Shown: positions 28,002 to 36,987, counted from the first letter of the stretch. The stretch is 64,000 bases of DNA from Thermaerobacter sp. FW80 (GCF_004634385.1 NZ_CP037895.1:1215245-1279244); one strand, 5' to 3'. Numbers and translations: made by a program. The notes: a model not told the origin generated them from the sequence alone.

Positions 28002-28895
28002 CTAGAGGCCGAGGAAGCGCCTCACCTCCGCCGCGTAGCGTTCGGGCTCCTCGATGTCGGGGAAGTGGGCGCTGCGCTCGAAGATCACCAGCCGGCCCCG
28101 GGATAGCCTGGCGCTGATGTCCCGGCACACGTCGACCCCGATGTTGCGGTCGTGGAGGCCCACCATGACCAGGGCGGGGACCGTGATCCGGGACAGCGTG
28201 TCCATCCGGCTGGGAGGCTGGGGCTGGGCGGCCAGGGCGCGCTGCATGTCGCCGGTGTTGACGAGCCCGCTTTCCTCCCAGAGCCGGCGGTTGAGCCGGG
28301 CGGCGGCGGGGTCGAAGAACAGGAAGCGGTCCAGGGTTTCCGTATCCACCAGGTTCCAGGCCTGTTCCAGGCGGGCCGGGGCCGGTTCGTCCCCTGCGAG
28401 GAGCTGGGCGATCCGGTCCTTCAGTTCGCCCGTCGCCACGTGGTAGAAGCCGTACAGCTGGACCCATGCCAGCCGCACCGGGTCGCAGAAGGTGGGGGCC
28501 TGGAGGATCAACCGCTCCACGCGGCCGGGGTGGGCCAGGGCGTACTCCAGAGCGAGTTCCCCGCCGAAGGAGAAGCCGAGGGGGATGAAGCGGGCCAGGC
28601 CCAGCCGGGCCCGCAACCCTTCGAGGTCCGACACCAGCAGCGGCAAGGAATAGTCGGCGGGGCTGGCCGGAGGGTCCGACCGGCCGCAGCCCCGCTGGTC
28701 GTAGTAGACGACGGTCGCGAACGCTTCCAGGAGAGGGCCGATGGTGCGCTCGAAGTTGTAGACGTTGCCACCGGGTCCGCCGTGGATCACCACCAAAGGT
28801 GTCGCGCCCTTCCCCGCGCCGGCGATCCTGCACCAGTGGCGGATCCCGTTCACGGTGACGTAGAACTCGCCGTCCTGCAACGGCCTGCCGGGCAT
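28002..28895 (-). CDS. alpha/beta hydrolase, proline iminopeptidase-like
   Basis: About 297 residues form an alpha/beta hydrolase. The oxyanion-hole motif is VVIHGGPGGNVYNFE. The nucleophile elbow is LGFSFGGELA. The acid and His of the triad lie in VGLHDRNIG and ERSAHFPDIEEPERY. YYDQRGCGRSDPP is typical of the S33 (proline iminopeptidase) group, so an N-terminal aminopeptidase or related esterase role is likely; the substrate is not certain. No strong ribosome site precedes 28895, so the start is tentative. Confidence 0.88.
   Translation of the reverse strand: MPGRPLQDGEFYVTVNGIRHWCRIAGAGKGATPLVVIHGGPGGNVYNFERTIGPLLEAFATVVYYDQRGCGRSDPPASPADYSLPLLVSDLEGLRARLGLARFIPLGFSFGGELALEYALAHPGRVERLILQAPTFCDPVRLAWVQLYGFYHVATGELKDRIAQLLAGDEPAPARLEQAWNLVDTETLDRFLFFDPAAARLNRRLWEESGLVNTGDMQRALAAQPQPPSRMDTLSRITVPALVMVGLHDRNIGVDVCRDISARLSRGRLVIFERSAHFPDIEEPERYAAEVRRFLGL
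28380..28392 (-). repeat. GGACGAACCGGCC motif copy 10
   Basis: Exact 13-mer on the reverse strand within the variable cap region of the alpha/beta hydrolase gene (read as DEPA). Confidence 0.7.
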
Positions 28896-29059
28896 TGGGT
28901 CATCGTACAAGGCGTCATGCTCCTTCCGGACGGTGGACGGCACGGACCCGGGATCCTGGCCAGCCCCAAAGGGGGCAAGGCCCCCAGGGCGAAGGGCCCC
29001 GGGTGAAGGGCCTCGGGCGGCAGACCGGCTCCCCGGCTCTTGCTCTCCGGCCGCCCGGG

Positions 29060-30121
29060 TCACTGGCCGAACCAGCTGCGGATGGCGTCCACGACCTGCA
29101 GCACCCAGTCCCACACCCGGTTGAAGAAATCCCGGATGATCGGCGTGTCCTCGCCCAGGAAGCGGTTCACCTGCTCCCGCACCTGCTGCAGCTGGGCGGT
29201 GACCGCCTGCCAGTCGATGCCGGCGTCCCGCAGCTTCTCCACCAGGGTGGCCAGTTCTTCCCGGAGCGCGTCGCTCAGCTGGATGCCCAGGTCCTGCTCC
29301 AGCTGGCGGATCAGGGCCAGGATCTCGTCGCGGCTGGTGGGCGGGTGCTCGGCCATGCGCTCCTTGAGCAGGCTGAGGAACTGGCTGGCCTTCTCGGGGC
29401 TTCCGATCTCCTGGGCGATCCGCACCATGACGCCGATCTCCTGGGCGCCCAGGTCCTTGCGCTCCGCGTCCAGGGTCGTCCCGGCCGAGATCTCGTACGC
29501 CTTGTAGATCCCCGCCAGGGCGGCCGTGCCCGAGACGTCGAAGGGCGCGGCCACGTAGACCACGGCGTCCTTCACCCCGGCGGTGGCCAGGGCCTCGGCG
29601 TACATCTCCGGGGGCACCCAGGTGATGTGCTTGGTCTCGACGCGGATGCCGCTGCCGGGAGCGGCCGGTTCGACCCGCACGGACGAGATGGCGCGGCTGC
29701 CCAGCTGCTCGCGGGGGACGTAGTCGCCGACCAGGGCGACCTCCTCCTGGTGGGTCAGGACCAGGGGCTCCCCGTCCCAGGTGGCGGGGTCGAGGCCCAG
29801 GAGGCGCAACACCTCCTGCCGCTGCGAGGGCGTCAGGTCCGCGCCCAGCACAACCACCGTGCGCTCCGTCGGCGTGGTGCCCTCGGCCGCGGCGCTCTCC
29901 GCGTCACCCTCCGCCCCGCCGGCGGCATTCCCATCGGCCCCGGCTTGCCCGGCGGGCTGCCCCGCGCTCCCGCTCGCTGCCGCGGTGCCCGCGGCCGGCC
30001 CGGACTCCGACCCTGCAGCCAGGGCGGGGGCCAGGGTCATCAGGACGAACGAGGCCACCAGCACCAGCGTCAAGGCCAGCCAGATCCAGTGGCGCCAGCG
30101 GTTCTTCCCCTTGGATCGCAT
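29060..30121 (-). CDS. secreted DUF1002-family protein
   Basis: A 353-residue protein with an N-terminal basic patch and hydrophobic helix (IWLALTLVLVASFVLMTLAP) ending ALAAG, a signal peptide or anchor. A Gly/Ala-rich stretch precedes the DUF1002 domain, which has the landmarks VVVLGADLTPSQRQEVLRLL and DYVPREQLGSRAISSVRVEP and a helical C-terminus. Bacillus YpuA is a family member. Function is unknown, with an envelope or sporulation link suspected from taxonomic range only. ATG 30121 lies behind GAGGTGAGG. Confidence 0.88.
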   Translation of the reverse strand: MRSKGKNRWRHWIWLALTLVLVASFVLMTLAPALAAGSESGPAAGTAAASGSAGQPAGQAGADGNAAGGAEGDAESAAAEGTTPTERTVVVLGADLTPSQRQEVLRLLGLDPATWDGEPLVLTHQEEVALVGDYVPREQLGSRAISSVRVEPAAPGSGIRVETKHITWVPPEMYAEALATAGVKDAVVYVAAPFDVSGTAALAGIYKAYEISAGTTLDAERKDLGAQEIGVMVRIAQEIGSPEKASQFLSLLKERMAEHPPTSRDEILALIRQLEQDLGIQLSDALREELATLVEKLRDAGIDWQAVTAQLQQVREQVNRFLGEDTPIIRDFFNRVWDWVLQVVDAIRSWFGQ

Positions 30122-30192
30122 GGTCCTCACCTCGCACCGGTCGTGGGGGTTTTGGGATGCCCAGCGCCCTGCGCCTGTTCACGGCGCGTCGC

Positions 30193-30798
30193 CTAGCGGC
30201 GGGGCCGCGCCGCGAGGCGCAGCCCGAGCCACACGGCCGCGACCGTCAGTGCCGCCACCAGCAGCAGATGCTGATAGAGCCGGACCCACTGCTCCACCAG
30301 CGGCCACGCGGCGCCCAGGGCGGCCCCCGCTCCGGCCAGGGCGGTGTTCCACGCCACGGTCCCCACCACGGTGTAGAGCAGGAACACCGGGAGCGGCATC
30401 TCCGCGAGCCCCGCGGGGATCGAGATCAGGCTGCGGACGATGGGCACGACCCGCCCGATCAGCACCGCCCAGGGTCCGTAGCGGGCGAACCAGTCCTCCG
30501 CCCGCGCCACGTGGTCGAGCTGGATGCCCAGGTAGTGCCCGTAGCGGCGGGTCAAGGCCTCCAGCCGCCGCCGGCCTAGGGCGCGGCCGGCGCCGTACAG
30601 CACCAGGGCGCCCAGCACGGAGCCCACCGTGGCGGCCACGATCACCCCCGGCAGCGTCATCGCGCCGAAGGTGGTGAGGAAGCCCGCGAAGGGGATCACC
30701 ACCTCCGACGGGATCGGCGGGAAGACGTTCTCCAGGGCGACCACCGCCACCAGGCCCACGTAGCCCCACCGCTCCACCACCTGGGTCAGCCCGTCCAA
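30193..30798 (-). CDS. DedA-family membrane protein
   Basis: A 201-residue polytopic protein with the DedA signatures ENVFPPIPSEVVIPFAGFL near the N-terminus, WFARYGPWAVLIGRVVPIVR with the conserved Arg residues, and AGLAEMPLPVFLLYTVVGT. Recent work assigns many DedA proteins to lipid-carrier flipping (undecaprenyl phosphate) or membrane homeostasis; which applies here is unknown. The TTG start at 30798 follows AAGGGGGAC. Upstream in-frame sequence is repeat-derived and not likely coding. Confidence 0.92.
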   Translation of the reverse strand: MDGLTQVVERWGYVGLVAVVALENVFPPIPSEVVIPFAGFLTTFGAMTLPGVIVAATVGSVLGALVLYGAGRALGRRRLEALTRRYGHYLGIQLDHVARAEDWFARYGPWAVLIGRVVPIVRSLISIPAGLAEMPLPVFLLYTVVGTVAWNTALAGAGAALGAAWPLVEQWVRLYQHLLLVAALTVAAVWLGLRLAARPRR

Positions 30799-30975
30799 GC
30801 CGCGTCCCCCTTCGCGTTCCCGCGTGTTTGCCGCGCTTGCCGAACCAAAACCCCCGCGCGACGTCGCCCGTGTGGACGCCGGCCGGGGCGGCGCCGGACC
30901 GACCTTGTCCCCCGGCCGGTTCATCCTACGCCCGGCGAGGCGGGGACATGCCGGTCCGCTGCGAGCCCGCACCGC

Positions 30976-31080
30976 GACGGGTTCAGCGACCCCACGTGCG
31001 CCGACGGGTGCCGCGACCCCGCGTGCGGCGACGGGTGCCGCGATCTCGCGGGCGGTGACACGGCTGCCGCGAACTCGCGG
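30976..31080. repeat. 27-bp tandem repeat, about four copies
   Basis: Units beginning GACGGGTGCCGCGACCCCGC occur at 30976, 31003, 31030 and 31057 (the last partial), with an exact 27-bp period and increasing divergence. Confidence 0.75.
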
Positions 31081-31622
31081 CTCCATCCGGTCCCGACCGG
31101 GTGCGGGCGGGTGGGTCCCGCTCGGCACCGCAAGCCCGCGGCACCCGGCGACCGCCGCCGCGACATCCCCTGGGCGACGCCGAACCGGCGCCCGCCCCGT
31201 CCATTATGGCGGAGCGCGCCCCGCGCCACCACCCGTTGCGGAAGCACGGGCGTCGTACCCTGTTGTTTCGCGACGTTGCGGCGCTTGTTTGGCGACGTCG
31301 GGCCGGGTTCGTGATCCCATGGTTGCCTTGCCGGCCAGGCTGCGGCGGGATCGAGGGGATCCGCTCGTGCTGCCGACCAGGGTCGTCTGCCCGGGCTGTC
31401 CACCAGGGTCGTCTGCAGTGGCGGCCGGTGGGGTGCGCGATTCCCCGGCGGCGACCGGCCGGGTGTGCGGTTCCACGGCGGGGGGCCGGGTGTGCGATCC
31501 GGTGCGCCCCGAGGGAGAGGACGTCATGGCAGCCTTGTGGCAAAATGGGCGCGGCGGGACCATCGTCCCCGCGGTGCCAAGGACGGTCTCACGCCGGCGC
31601 TTGCCGTCCCCGGGCCGGAGCC

Positions 31623-31813
31623 GGGCAACGCGGCCAACGGCGGGCAACCTGGCCGGGGATGGGCAACGTGGCCAACGGCGGGTAACGTGGCCAAGGATGG
31701 GGCAACTGGCCGAAGGTAGGCAACGTGGCTGAGGCCGGGCAACCTGCCCTGGGGGCGGCAACCTGGCCGAGGGCGGGCAACCTCCCCGGGGGTGGGCAAC
31801 CTGGCCAAGGGCG
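31623..31813. repeat. 19-bp tandem repeat, ten copies
   Basis: Ten units with consensus GGGCAACSTGGCCRAGGGY begin every 19 bp from 31623 to 31794 without a single spacing error, although the bases vary between copies. No spacers and no coding periodicity. Confidence 0.9.
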
Positions 31814-31968
31814 GCTGCCCACGGGCGGATCGCCCCGGCCGGCACGCCCACGGTGGTGGAGCGGTGTCCCCACCAGCATGGGCGGGAGCGCATGGCCCCC
31901 GCCCGTAGGCGCCGGCCGGACCGGACGGCGTCCGGGCCGAAGGGGGACGGGAACGGGAGGGCAGCGCC

Positions 31969-32565
31969 ATGGCAGCGGGTTGGACCAGCCTCATCGTGAC
32001 CCTGGCCGTCCTGGTGGCAGTGGTCCTGCTCGCCCGCTCCCTCCTGCGGGCGCGACCGCGCCTGCGGGCCATGCGGCAGCAGCGGGAGTGGGCGGCGAAC
32101 CGGGAGGCGGACCGGGAGGCGGCGCGCCGGGTCCTGGCCGTGCCCATGGAGCAGTGGCCGCTCCTGGAGCGGCTGCCTGAGGGGGTGCCGCACCGAGCCG
32201 CCTACTACGCCGCGCGCTGCACCCTGCTGGAGGAGCGCCCCGGGGGCGGCTTCGCCTCGCGCGGCCAGGGGTGGCTGGTCGTGGGGCGGGAGAGCCTGGT
32301 CTTCCACGCCGATCCGTCGTCGCGCCCCCGCCCCGGGGAGGGGGACGCCGAGGGCCCGGGCGCCGGCGCGGGCGGCCCGCGGCACCTGGAGATCCCCTAC
32401 ACCGCCATCGAGCGGGTGGACTCGCCTTACGTCAACGTCCTCGAGGTCATCGAGCAGGACCCCGTCACCCGCGTCTGGACCAGCCACTTCTTCCGCTTGA
32501 ACCGGCCGCTGGTGGTGGCCGCCTACCTCTCGCGACTGGCGCGCTTCGAGCTGATCCTGAGCTGA
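31969..32565 (+). CDS. hypothetical membrane-anchored protein
   Basis: A 198-residue protein begins with one transmembrane helix (SLIVTLAVLVAVVLLARSLL), then a basic, charged helix. The C-terminal region (RGQGWLVVGRESLVFHADPS, then HLEIPYTAIERVDSPYVNVLEV and HFFRLNRPLVVAAYLSRL) has the beta-strand pattern of PH-like or GRAM-like domains. A Gly/Pro-rich insert splits this domain. ATG 31969 follows GGGAGGG. I do not recognise a named family and propose no function beyond a cytoplasmic domain on a membrane anchor. Confidence 0.75.
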   Translation: MAAGWTSLIVTLAVLVAVVLLARSLLRARPRLRAMRQQREWAANREADREAARRVLAVPMEQWPLLERLPEGVPHRAAYYAARCTLLEERPGGGFASRGQGWLVVGRESLVFHADPSSRPRPGEGDAEGPGAGAGGPRHLEIPYTAIERVDSPYVNVLEVIEQDPVTRVWTSHFFRLNRPLVVAAYLSRLARFELILS

Positions 32566-32568
32566 TCC

Positions 32569-32667
32569 GGGCGTCGAGGCGTCCTGAACCCACCCACCGC
32601 GGGGCGTCGAGGCATCCGGAACCCGCGCGCCGCGGGGCCTCGAGGTGTCCGGAACCCACCCCCCGCG
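32569..32667. repeat. 33-bp tandem repeat, three copies
   Basis: Three consecutive 33-bp units (starts 32569, 32602, 32635) begin GGGCGTCGAGG or GGGCCTCGAGG and end CCGCG, directly after the stop codon of the preceding gene. A further diverged pair of about 31-32 bp follows up to the spoIID end. Confidence 0.8.
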
Positions 32668-32730
32668 AGCCGGCGCGGCCCCCCGACCGAGCCGGCCGGT
32701 CACTGCGCGGCCCCCGACGGAGCCGACCGG

Positions 32731-33876
32731 TCACGGATACAGCCGCACCAGCCGGGTCCCGGGATAGTAGTGGGCCAGGATGTCCCGGTAGCTGATCCCG
32801 CGTCGGGCCATGGCCTCGGCACCCCACTGATCGAGGCCCAGGCCGTGCCCCCACCCCCGCCCGCGGAAGATCCAGACGCCGCCCTCCAGGGGCTGGATCG
32901 CGGTGAGCAACGTCGAGCGCAGGCGGTTCGGGCCCACGTGGCGCCGCAGCTCGGCGGCGTGCACCCGCCGCGGCCCGATCTGGATGGCCACCGCCCGCCC
33001 CGAGGGTCCGCGGGCGGCGACGCGCACCTCCCGCACCTCCGCCGGCGAGAGCCCGGCCGCGACCGCCAGCTCCTCGGCGGTCACCGCCACCGCCCAGCGC
33101 CGGATCCGCGCCGGCGCCGCCTGGTCGCAGGGCGAGGGCACGGGCCGCAGGTACGGCGCCCGCCGCGGGTCGCGGGGGAAGGACTCCCGCAGGGACGCGG
33201 TCCGCCCCGCCGCGCAGGCGTGGAAGAGGGCGACGATGGGCTTTCCCCGGTAGACCAGGATCTGGCCCCGGGTCGCCGCCACGGCCTCGGCCACGGCCCG
33301 CGGCACCGTGGGGCTGTACGCCTGGGCCTCGGCGGGATCGGTGGACGTGTCGGTGCCGTACAGCCGGCGCGGGGTCGCCCGTTCCCCGGCCAGCAGCAGC
33401 GAGACCGTGTAGGTGCGGGCCGCCACCGCCTGGGCGCGCAGGGCGTCGGGCTGCCAGCTGGTCAACACCTCGCCGGCCACCACGTGGGCGAGGTACTCCT
33501 CCATCGCCATGGTGCGCGGGGCGGCGATGGCGTGGTCGAACACGGTGATGGTGGGTTCGCGGACGAACCGGCGCGCCACGGCGGGATCCAGCGGCACGCG
33601 GCCGGGCGGCGGTTCGTCCGCCGTCGCCGGCCCGGGGCGCGGCCCGGGACCGGCCCTGGTAGCCCGGCCGCTCGGGCCGGCATCCCCGGGCCTGCCGGCC
33701 TCGCCGGTCTCTTCCTGCGCCCCGGCGGGCGGGGCCGGTTTGGCGGGCGGACCCCCGGCGGGCGCGCCGGGACCGGCGGCCAGCACGAGATGGATCAGCA
33801 GCAGACCCAGGGCAACCCACCCCGCCGCGCTGCCCCGGTCGACCCGGATCCCGCCGGCACCCCTTGGGTCGGTCAT
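32731..33876 (-). CDS. spoIID: SpoIID/LytB-domain protein, probable stage II sporulation protein D
   Basis: SpoIID is a membrane-anchored lytic transglycosylase that works with SpoIIP during engulfment of the forespore. The 381-residue protein has an N-terminal membrane helix (VALGLLLIHLVLAAG) and a Gly/Pro linker. The SpoIID domain follows, with MAMEEYLAHVVAGEVLTSWQ (containing the likely catalytic Glu), LRAQAVAARTYTV and the C-terminal GRGWGHGLGLDQWGAEAMA. The ATG at 33876 follows a G-rich site; a TTG at 33882 is also possible. spoIIP lies immediately upstream on the same strand, which strongly supports the sporulation role. Confidence 0.92.
   Translation of the reverse strand: MTDPRGAGGIRVDRGSAAGWVALGLLLIHLVLAAGPGAPAGGPPAKPAPPAGAQEETGEAGRPGDAGPSGRATRAGPGPRPGPATADEPPPGRVPLDPAVARRFVREPTITVFDHAIAAPRTMAMEEYLAHVVAGEVLTSWQPDALRAQAVAARTYTVSLLLAGERATPRRLYGTDTSTDPAEAQAYSPTVPRAVAEAVAATRGQILVYRGKPIVALFHACAAGRTASLRESFPRDPRRAPYLRPVPSPCDQAAPARIRRWAVAVTAEELAVAAGLSPAEVREVRVAARGPSGRAVAIQIGPRRVHAAELRRHVGPNRLRSTLLTAIQPLEGGVWIFRGRGWGHGLGLDQWGAEAMARRGISYRDILAHYYPGTRLVRLYP
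33561..33571 (+). repeat. GGACGAACCGG motif copy 11 (11-base core)
   Basis: Exact 11-base core at the linker-to-domain boundary of spoIID. A one-base-deleted version (reverse complement of GGACGAACCGCC) lies at 33608-33619. Confidence 0.65.
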
Positions 33877-34157
33877 CGACAACCCCCCGGCCTCGACCTG
33901 GCCTTAACCTGGGGCGGCGGGCGGCGGGTTCATACCGGGGCGAAGCCATCCGGCGCTCGGGGGCGGGCGGTCGCCCAGGGGCGGGGGCGTAGACGCGGGG
34001 CGGATGCGGTCCGTGGATGCGAGGTCGGCGGCCCGTCGATGCGGGGCCGATGCGGCTCGTCGACTCGGACGCCGGCCGGTGCGCGGATCGGGACGGCTCG
34101 AGCGGGAGGACGGCGGGGACCAGGACGGCGGGCTACGGTGGACCCACGCCGGACGGG

Positions 34158-35273
34158 TCACCGACGCACCGCCGCGGACGGGGAAGGCGAGCCGCCCACG
34201 GCTTCGGCGCGGGGGAGCGGGGCGGGGCCGCCCACCGCGACGGGGTGCCGTGCCGCGAAGGAGCCGGCCAGAGCCGCCGGACCGGCGGCGGGACCGACGC
34301 CGGGGCCGCGCGCGGAGCCGCCCGCGGGACCGGCGGCCGCCCAGGCTGGGGAGCTGGACGTGGCTGCCCGCCACGGCCGGGGACGGGGCAGGGTGGTGGG
34401 CCGGGCCGGCGGCCGGCCGGGCCGGATCGCCAGCGCCTCCACCAGCGCGTCGGCCACCCAGCGGGCGGTGCGGACGGTCTCGGCCAGCGTGTTCTCGGCG
34501 CCGCCGATCTCCACCAGCAGCGCGCCGGGCAGCAGATCCTGATTGTAGTGCCAGGGCCTGAGGGCGATCCCCCGCACCAGGCCGGGGTGGATCCGGCCCA
34601 GGCGGTCGGCGAGCGCCTCGGCCAGCGCCAGGTTGCGGTGCCAGCCCGGGTGTCCGGCGCCCACGACCAACAGGACGCCGGCGGCGGGCTGGCCGCCCAC
34701 CTGGACGCGGGTGGTGGTGGCGTCGCGGTGGACGTCCAGGGCGACGCGAATGGACGGGTAGCGGGCCAGCAGGTCCTGCAGGCTCGCGCGCGCCCGCTGG
34801 TAGGCTTCGTCGCGGCCGGCGGCGTCGTAGACGGTGCCGTTCCAGAGCACGTCCAGGCCTCGCTCGGCCAGCCGCCGGGCCAGGGTCTGCCCGACGGCGC
34901 GCACCGACCGTCGCGGGTCGCGGGAGAAGGCGTCGCGGTGGATGTCCCGGCCCGGCCGGTCGCCGCCGGGCAGGTCGGGCAGGAACGCCTCCGTGGCGTG
35001 GGTGTGGTAGACCAGCACGAAGGGCTGCTCTCCCCACTGCAGGCGCTCCGGCCCGGGGCGCCGCCACCATCCCAGGGCGACGACGACCACGACGGCCACG
35101 GCCAGCGCCACCCAGAGGACCACCCGGGCGCCCGGACCGATCCACCGCGTCGCCGTCGCCAGGCCGCGGGATCCCCGCCACGGCCCCGGTCCGGTCGGTG
35201 CCACGGCTTCCACCTCCACCCGCCGCGGGCGCCACCGTCGCGATGGCGGGGATCGGACGGGGGCCCGCGCCAT
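34158..35273 (-). CDS. spoIIP: stage II sporulation protein P
   Basis: SpoIIP is an N-acetylmuramoyl-L-alanine amidase and endopeptidase of the engulfment machine. A transmembrane helix at about residues 50-69 is followed by the catalytic domain: VLVYHTHATEAF (zinc-binding His), ALDVHRDA and the C-terminal GALLVEIGGAENTLAETVRT. The last 85 residues are Pro/Ala/Gly-rich and not conserved. The start at 35273 is uncertain because the first 45 residues are basic and unconserved. It precedes spoIID by 281 bp on the same strand. SpoIIM, the third partner, is not in the window. Confidence 0.93.
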   Translation of the reverse strand: MARAPVRSPPSRRWRPRRVEVEAVAPTGPGPWRGSRGLATATRWIGPGARVVLWVALAVAVVVVVALGWWRRPGPERLQWGEQPFVLVYHTHATEAFLPDLPGGDRPGRDIHRDAFSRDPRRSVRAVGQTLARRLAERGLDVLWNGTVYDAAGRDEAYQRARASLQDLLARYPSIRVALDVHRDATTTRVQVGGQPAAGVLLVVGAGHPGWHRNLALAEALADRLGRIHPGLVRGIALRPWHYNQDLLPGALLVEIGGAENTLAETVRTARWVADALVEALAIRPGRPPARPTTLPRPRPWRAATSSSPAWAAAGPAGGSARGPGVGPAAGPAALAGSFAARHPVAVGGPAPLPRAEAVGGSPSPSAAVRR

Positions 35274-35452
35274 ACCTCTATTCCCGCACCGCGCCCGGCA
35301 TGTCGGGGACGATCCCGCAGCCGGTCCCGCAGCCTGGCCCGGTCCACGGCCCGACCCGCGGCCCGCGCCGGCAGCAAACCCGGCAGCAAACGCTGAGCAG
35401 CCGATTGCAAGGCTCCCGCGGTGCCCACACTAAGCCCCTGGAGGTGGGGACC

Positions 35453-36127
35453 ATGCCATCGGACGAACCCGCCTTGACGCCGAGCGATCCGCGGGAGGGG
35501 GAGGGCACGCCGCAGGGCCGCGCCGCGGCCTCGGTCGACGGCCGTGGGCGAGCGGCGGCAGAACGGGCTGCGGCGCCCGTCGGCGCGGTGCCGGGGGGCG
35601 GGGGCGCGACCTCCCGAGAGGTACCGGTGAGCGGAACCGGTCCCTCCACCGTGGGCACGCCGGGCCCGGGATGGGTTGGCGAGGCACCGCCGCCCGGACC
35701 GGCGACGGAGGGAGAGGGGACGGCGGCGTCGGCTTCAGACCAGGCGGCCACCGCGTCCGCTCCCGCGGGAGCGAGCCCGTCGCCCTGGAGCGCCATCGAG
35801 CTCCCTCCCACGGCCACGTCGCGCCGCCGCCGCAAGCGCGGACACCGGGGCGGCGTGGGCCGGCGGGGCGGCCGGCGCGTCGCCCAGCCCAACCCCGAGG
35901 ACGACCCGCTCTACCCCTTCAAGGTCCAGGCCGCCAAGGAGCTCGGGCTTTGGCCCAAGGTGGAGGCCGAGGGCTGGGGTGCGCTGACCTCGCTGGAGAG
36001 CGGGCGCATCGGCGGCTACATGCAGCGGCTGGTCAAGGAGGCCCAGGAGGAGGGTCGCATCCCGCCCGAGGTGCTCCAGCGGCTGGCGCAGCAGCGCAGG
36101 ATTCGGCCGGCTTCCACGGAAACGTAA
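35453..36127 (+). CDS. alpha/beta-type small acid-soluble spore protein domain with long N-terminal extension
   Basis: The C-terminal 70 residues resemble the DNA-binding spore proteins: FKVQAAKELGLWPKVEAEGW, then GALTSLESGRIGGYMQRLVK. These align with the clostridial-type pattern KYEIANELGL ... LTSRQNGYVGGYMVKKM, including the GG turn and helix. The family coats and protects spore DNA. Unusually, about 150 residues of Gly/Pro/Ala/Ser-rich sequence and an Arg-rich block (RRRRKRGHRGGVGRRGGRR) precede it; the usual protein is 60-90 residues. ATG 35453 follows GGAGGTGGGGA. The basic block may add DNA affinity, which is inference. Confidence 0.78.
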   Translation: MPSDEPALTPSDPREGEGTPQGRAAASVDGRGRAAAERAAAPVGAVPGGGGATSREVPVSGTGPSTVGTPGPGWVGEAPPPGPATEGEGTAASASDQAATASAPAGASPSPWSAIELPPTATSRRRRKRGHRGGVGRRGGRRVAQPNPEDDPLYPFKVQAAKELGLWPKVEAEGWGALTSLESGRIGGYMQRLVKEAQEEGRIPPEVLQRLAQQRRIRPASTET

Positions 36128-36165
36128 CACCGCAGGGCACCCCAGGGGGAGGAGGGCCACGGCCG

Positions 36166-36909
36166 ATGCGGCTCACCATCCTGGGCCGGGACGGGCCGTA
36201 CCCGGCTCCCGGCGGCGCGTGCTCCGGCTACCTCCTGGAGGGGCCGGAGGGACCGGTGCTCATCGACTGCGGACCGGGCGTCCTGGCGCGGCTGCGCCAG
36301 CGGGTGGACGTCCCCCAGCTGGCGGCCGTGTTCTACTCGCACTACCATCCGGACCACGTCGGCGACCATTTCGTGTTGCGCTACGTCCTCGACATCGCCC
36401 GCCACCTGGGTCGCCCGCGGCCGGCGCCCCTGCCCCTGTACGGCCCGGCCCGTCCGGCGGAGCTGGCCGGGCGGATGCCGTACAAGGACGTCTTCGCACC
36501 CCGCTTCCTCGACCCCGGCGAGCGGGTGACCGTCGCGGGGATCGAGGTGGAGGTCCGGGCCACGGACCACCCCTTGCCCTGCCTGGCCTCCGCCTGGAGC
36601 GCCGGCGGGCGGCGCCTGGTGTACTCCGGCGACACCGGGCCCGAGGCGGCCGACGCCCTGGTGGAGCTGGCCCGCGGGGCCGACCTGCTGCTGATCGAGG
36701 CCAGCCTCCTGGCCCGCCGCGGCGATCGGGCGCCGGGGCACCTGACGGCCCGGCAGGCGGCTGCGATCGCCCGCGAGGCCGGGGTGGGGCGGCTGCTGCT
36801 GACCCACCTGCTGCCGGAGTACGATCCGGAGGCGGTGCTGGCCGAGGCCCGGGAGGTGTTCCCGGAGGCGGAGCTGGCCGAGCCCGGGGCGACCGTCGTC
36901 CTGAGCTGA
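36166..36909 (+). CDS. MBL-fold metallohydrolase (RNase Z-like)
   Basis: A 247-residue metallo-beta-lactamase-fold enzyme with the metal motif FYSHYHPDHVGD, further ligands in VYSGDTGPEAAD and LLTHLLPEY, and the N-terminal strand MRLTILG. Domain order resembles the RNase Z / beta-lactamase-like hydrolase subgroup, but the exact substrate is unknown. ATG 36166 has a GGGGGAGGAGGG ribosome site. It lies 38 bp after the spore protein gene and may be cotranscribed. Confidence 0.88.
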   Translation: MRLTILGRDGPYPAPGGACSGYLLEGPEGPVLIDCGPGVLARLRQRVDVPQLAAVFYSHYHPDHVGDHFVLRYVLDIARHLGRPRPAPLPLYGPARPAELAGRMPYKDVFAPRFLDPGERVTVAGIEVEVRATDHPLPCLASAWSAGGRRLVYSGDTGPEAADALVELARGADLLLIEASLLARRGDRAPGHLTARQAAAIAREAGVGRLLLTHLLPEYDPEAVLAEAREVFPEAELAEPGATVVLS

Positions 36910-36987
36910 CGGCTGCACCCGGCACCGGAGGACGCCGCCGCCCTGGGGGAGGGGGTGGCTGCCGCCGGCGTCCGCGCCGCGGGCGGC

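Larger units (their letters stand above)
30799..31968. other. long repeat-bearing intergenic region
   Basis: About 1.2 kb between divergent genes contains no supported gene. It holds a 27-bp tandem array (30976-31080), a 19-bp tandem array (31623-31813) and a single-mismatch copy of the GGACGAACCGGCC motif (30914-30926). Confidence 0.6.

Noticed and set aside
30799-31128. N-terminal extension of the DedA protein with 9-residue repeats
   Set aside because: It is the translated 27-bp repeat array; TTG 30798 with a good ribosome site gives the normal DedA N-terminus.
31623-31813. Possible iteron-type replication origin
   Set aside because: Regular repeats could suggest iterons, but no initiator gene, DnaA box or AT-rich unwinding region is close.
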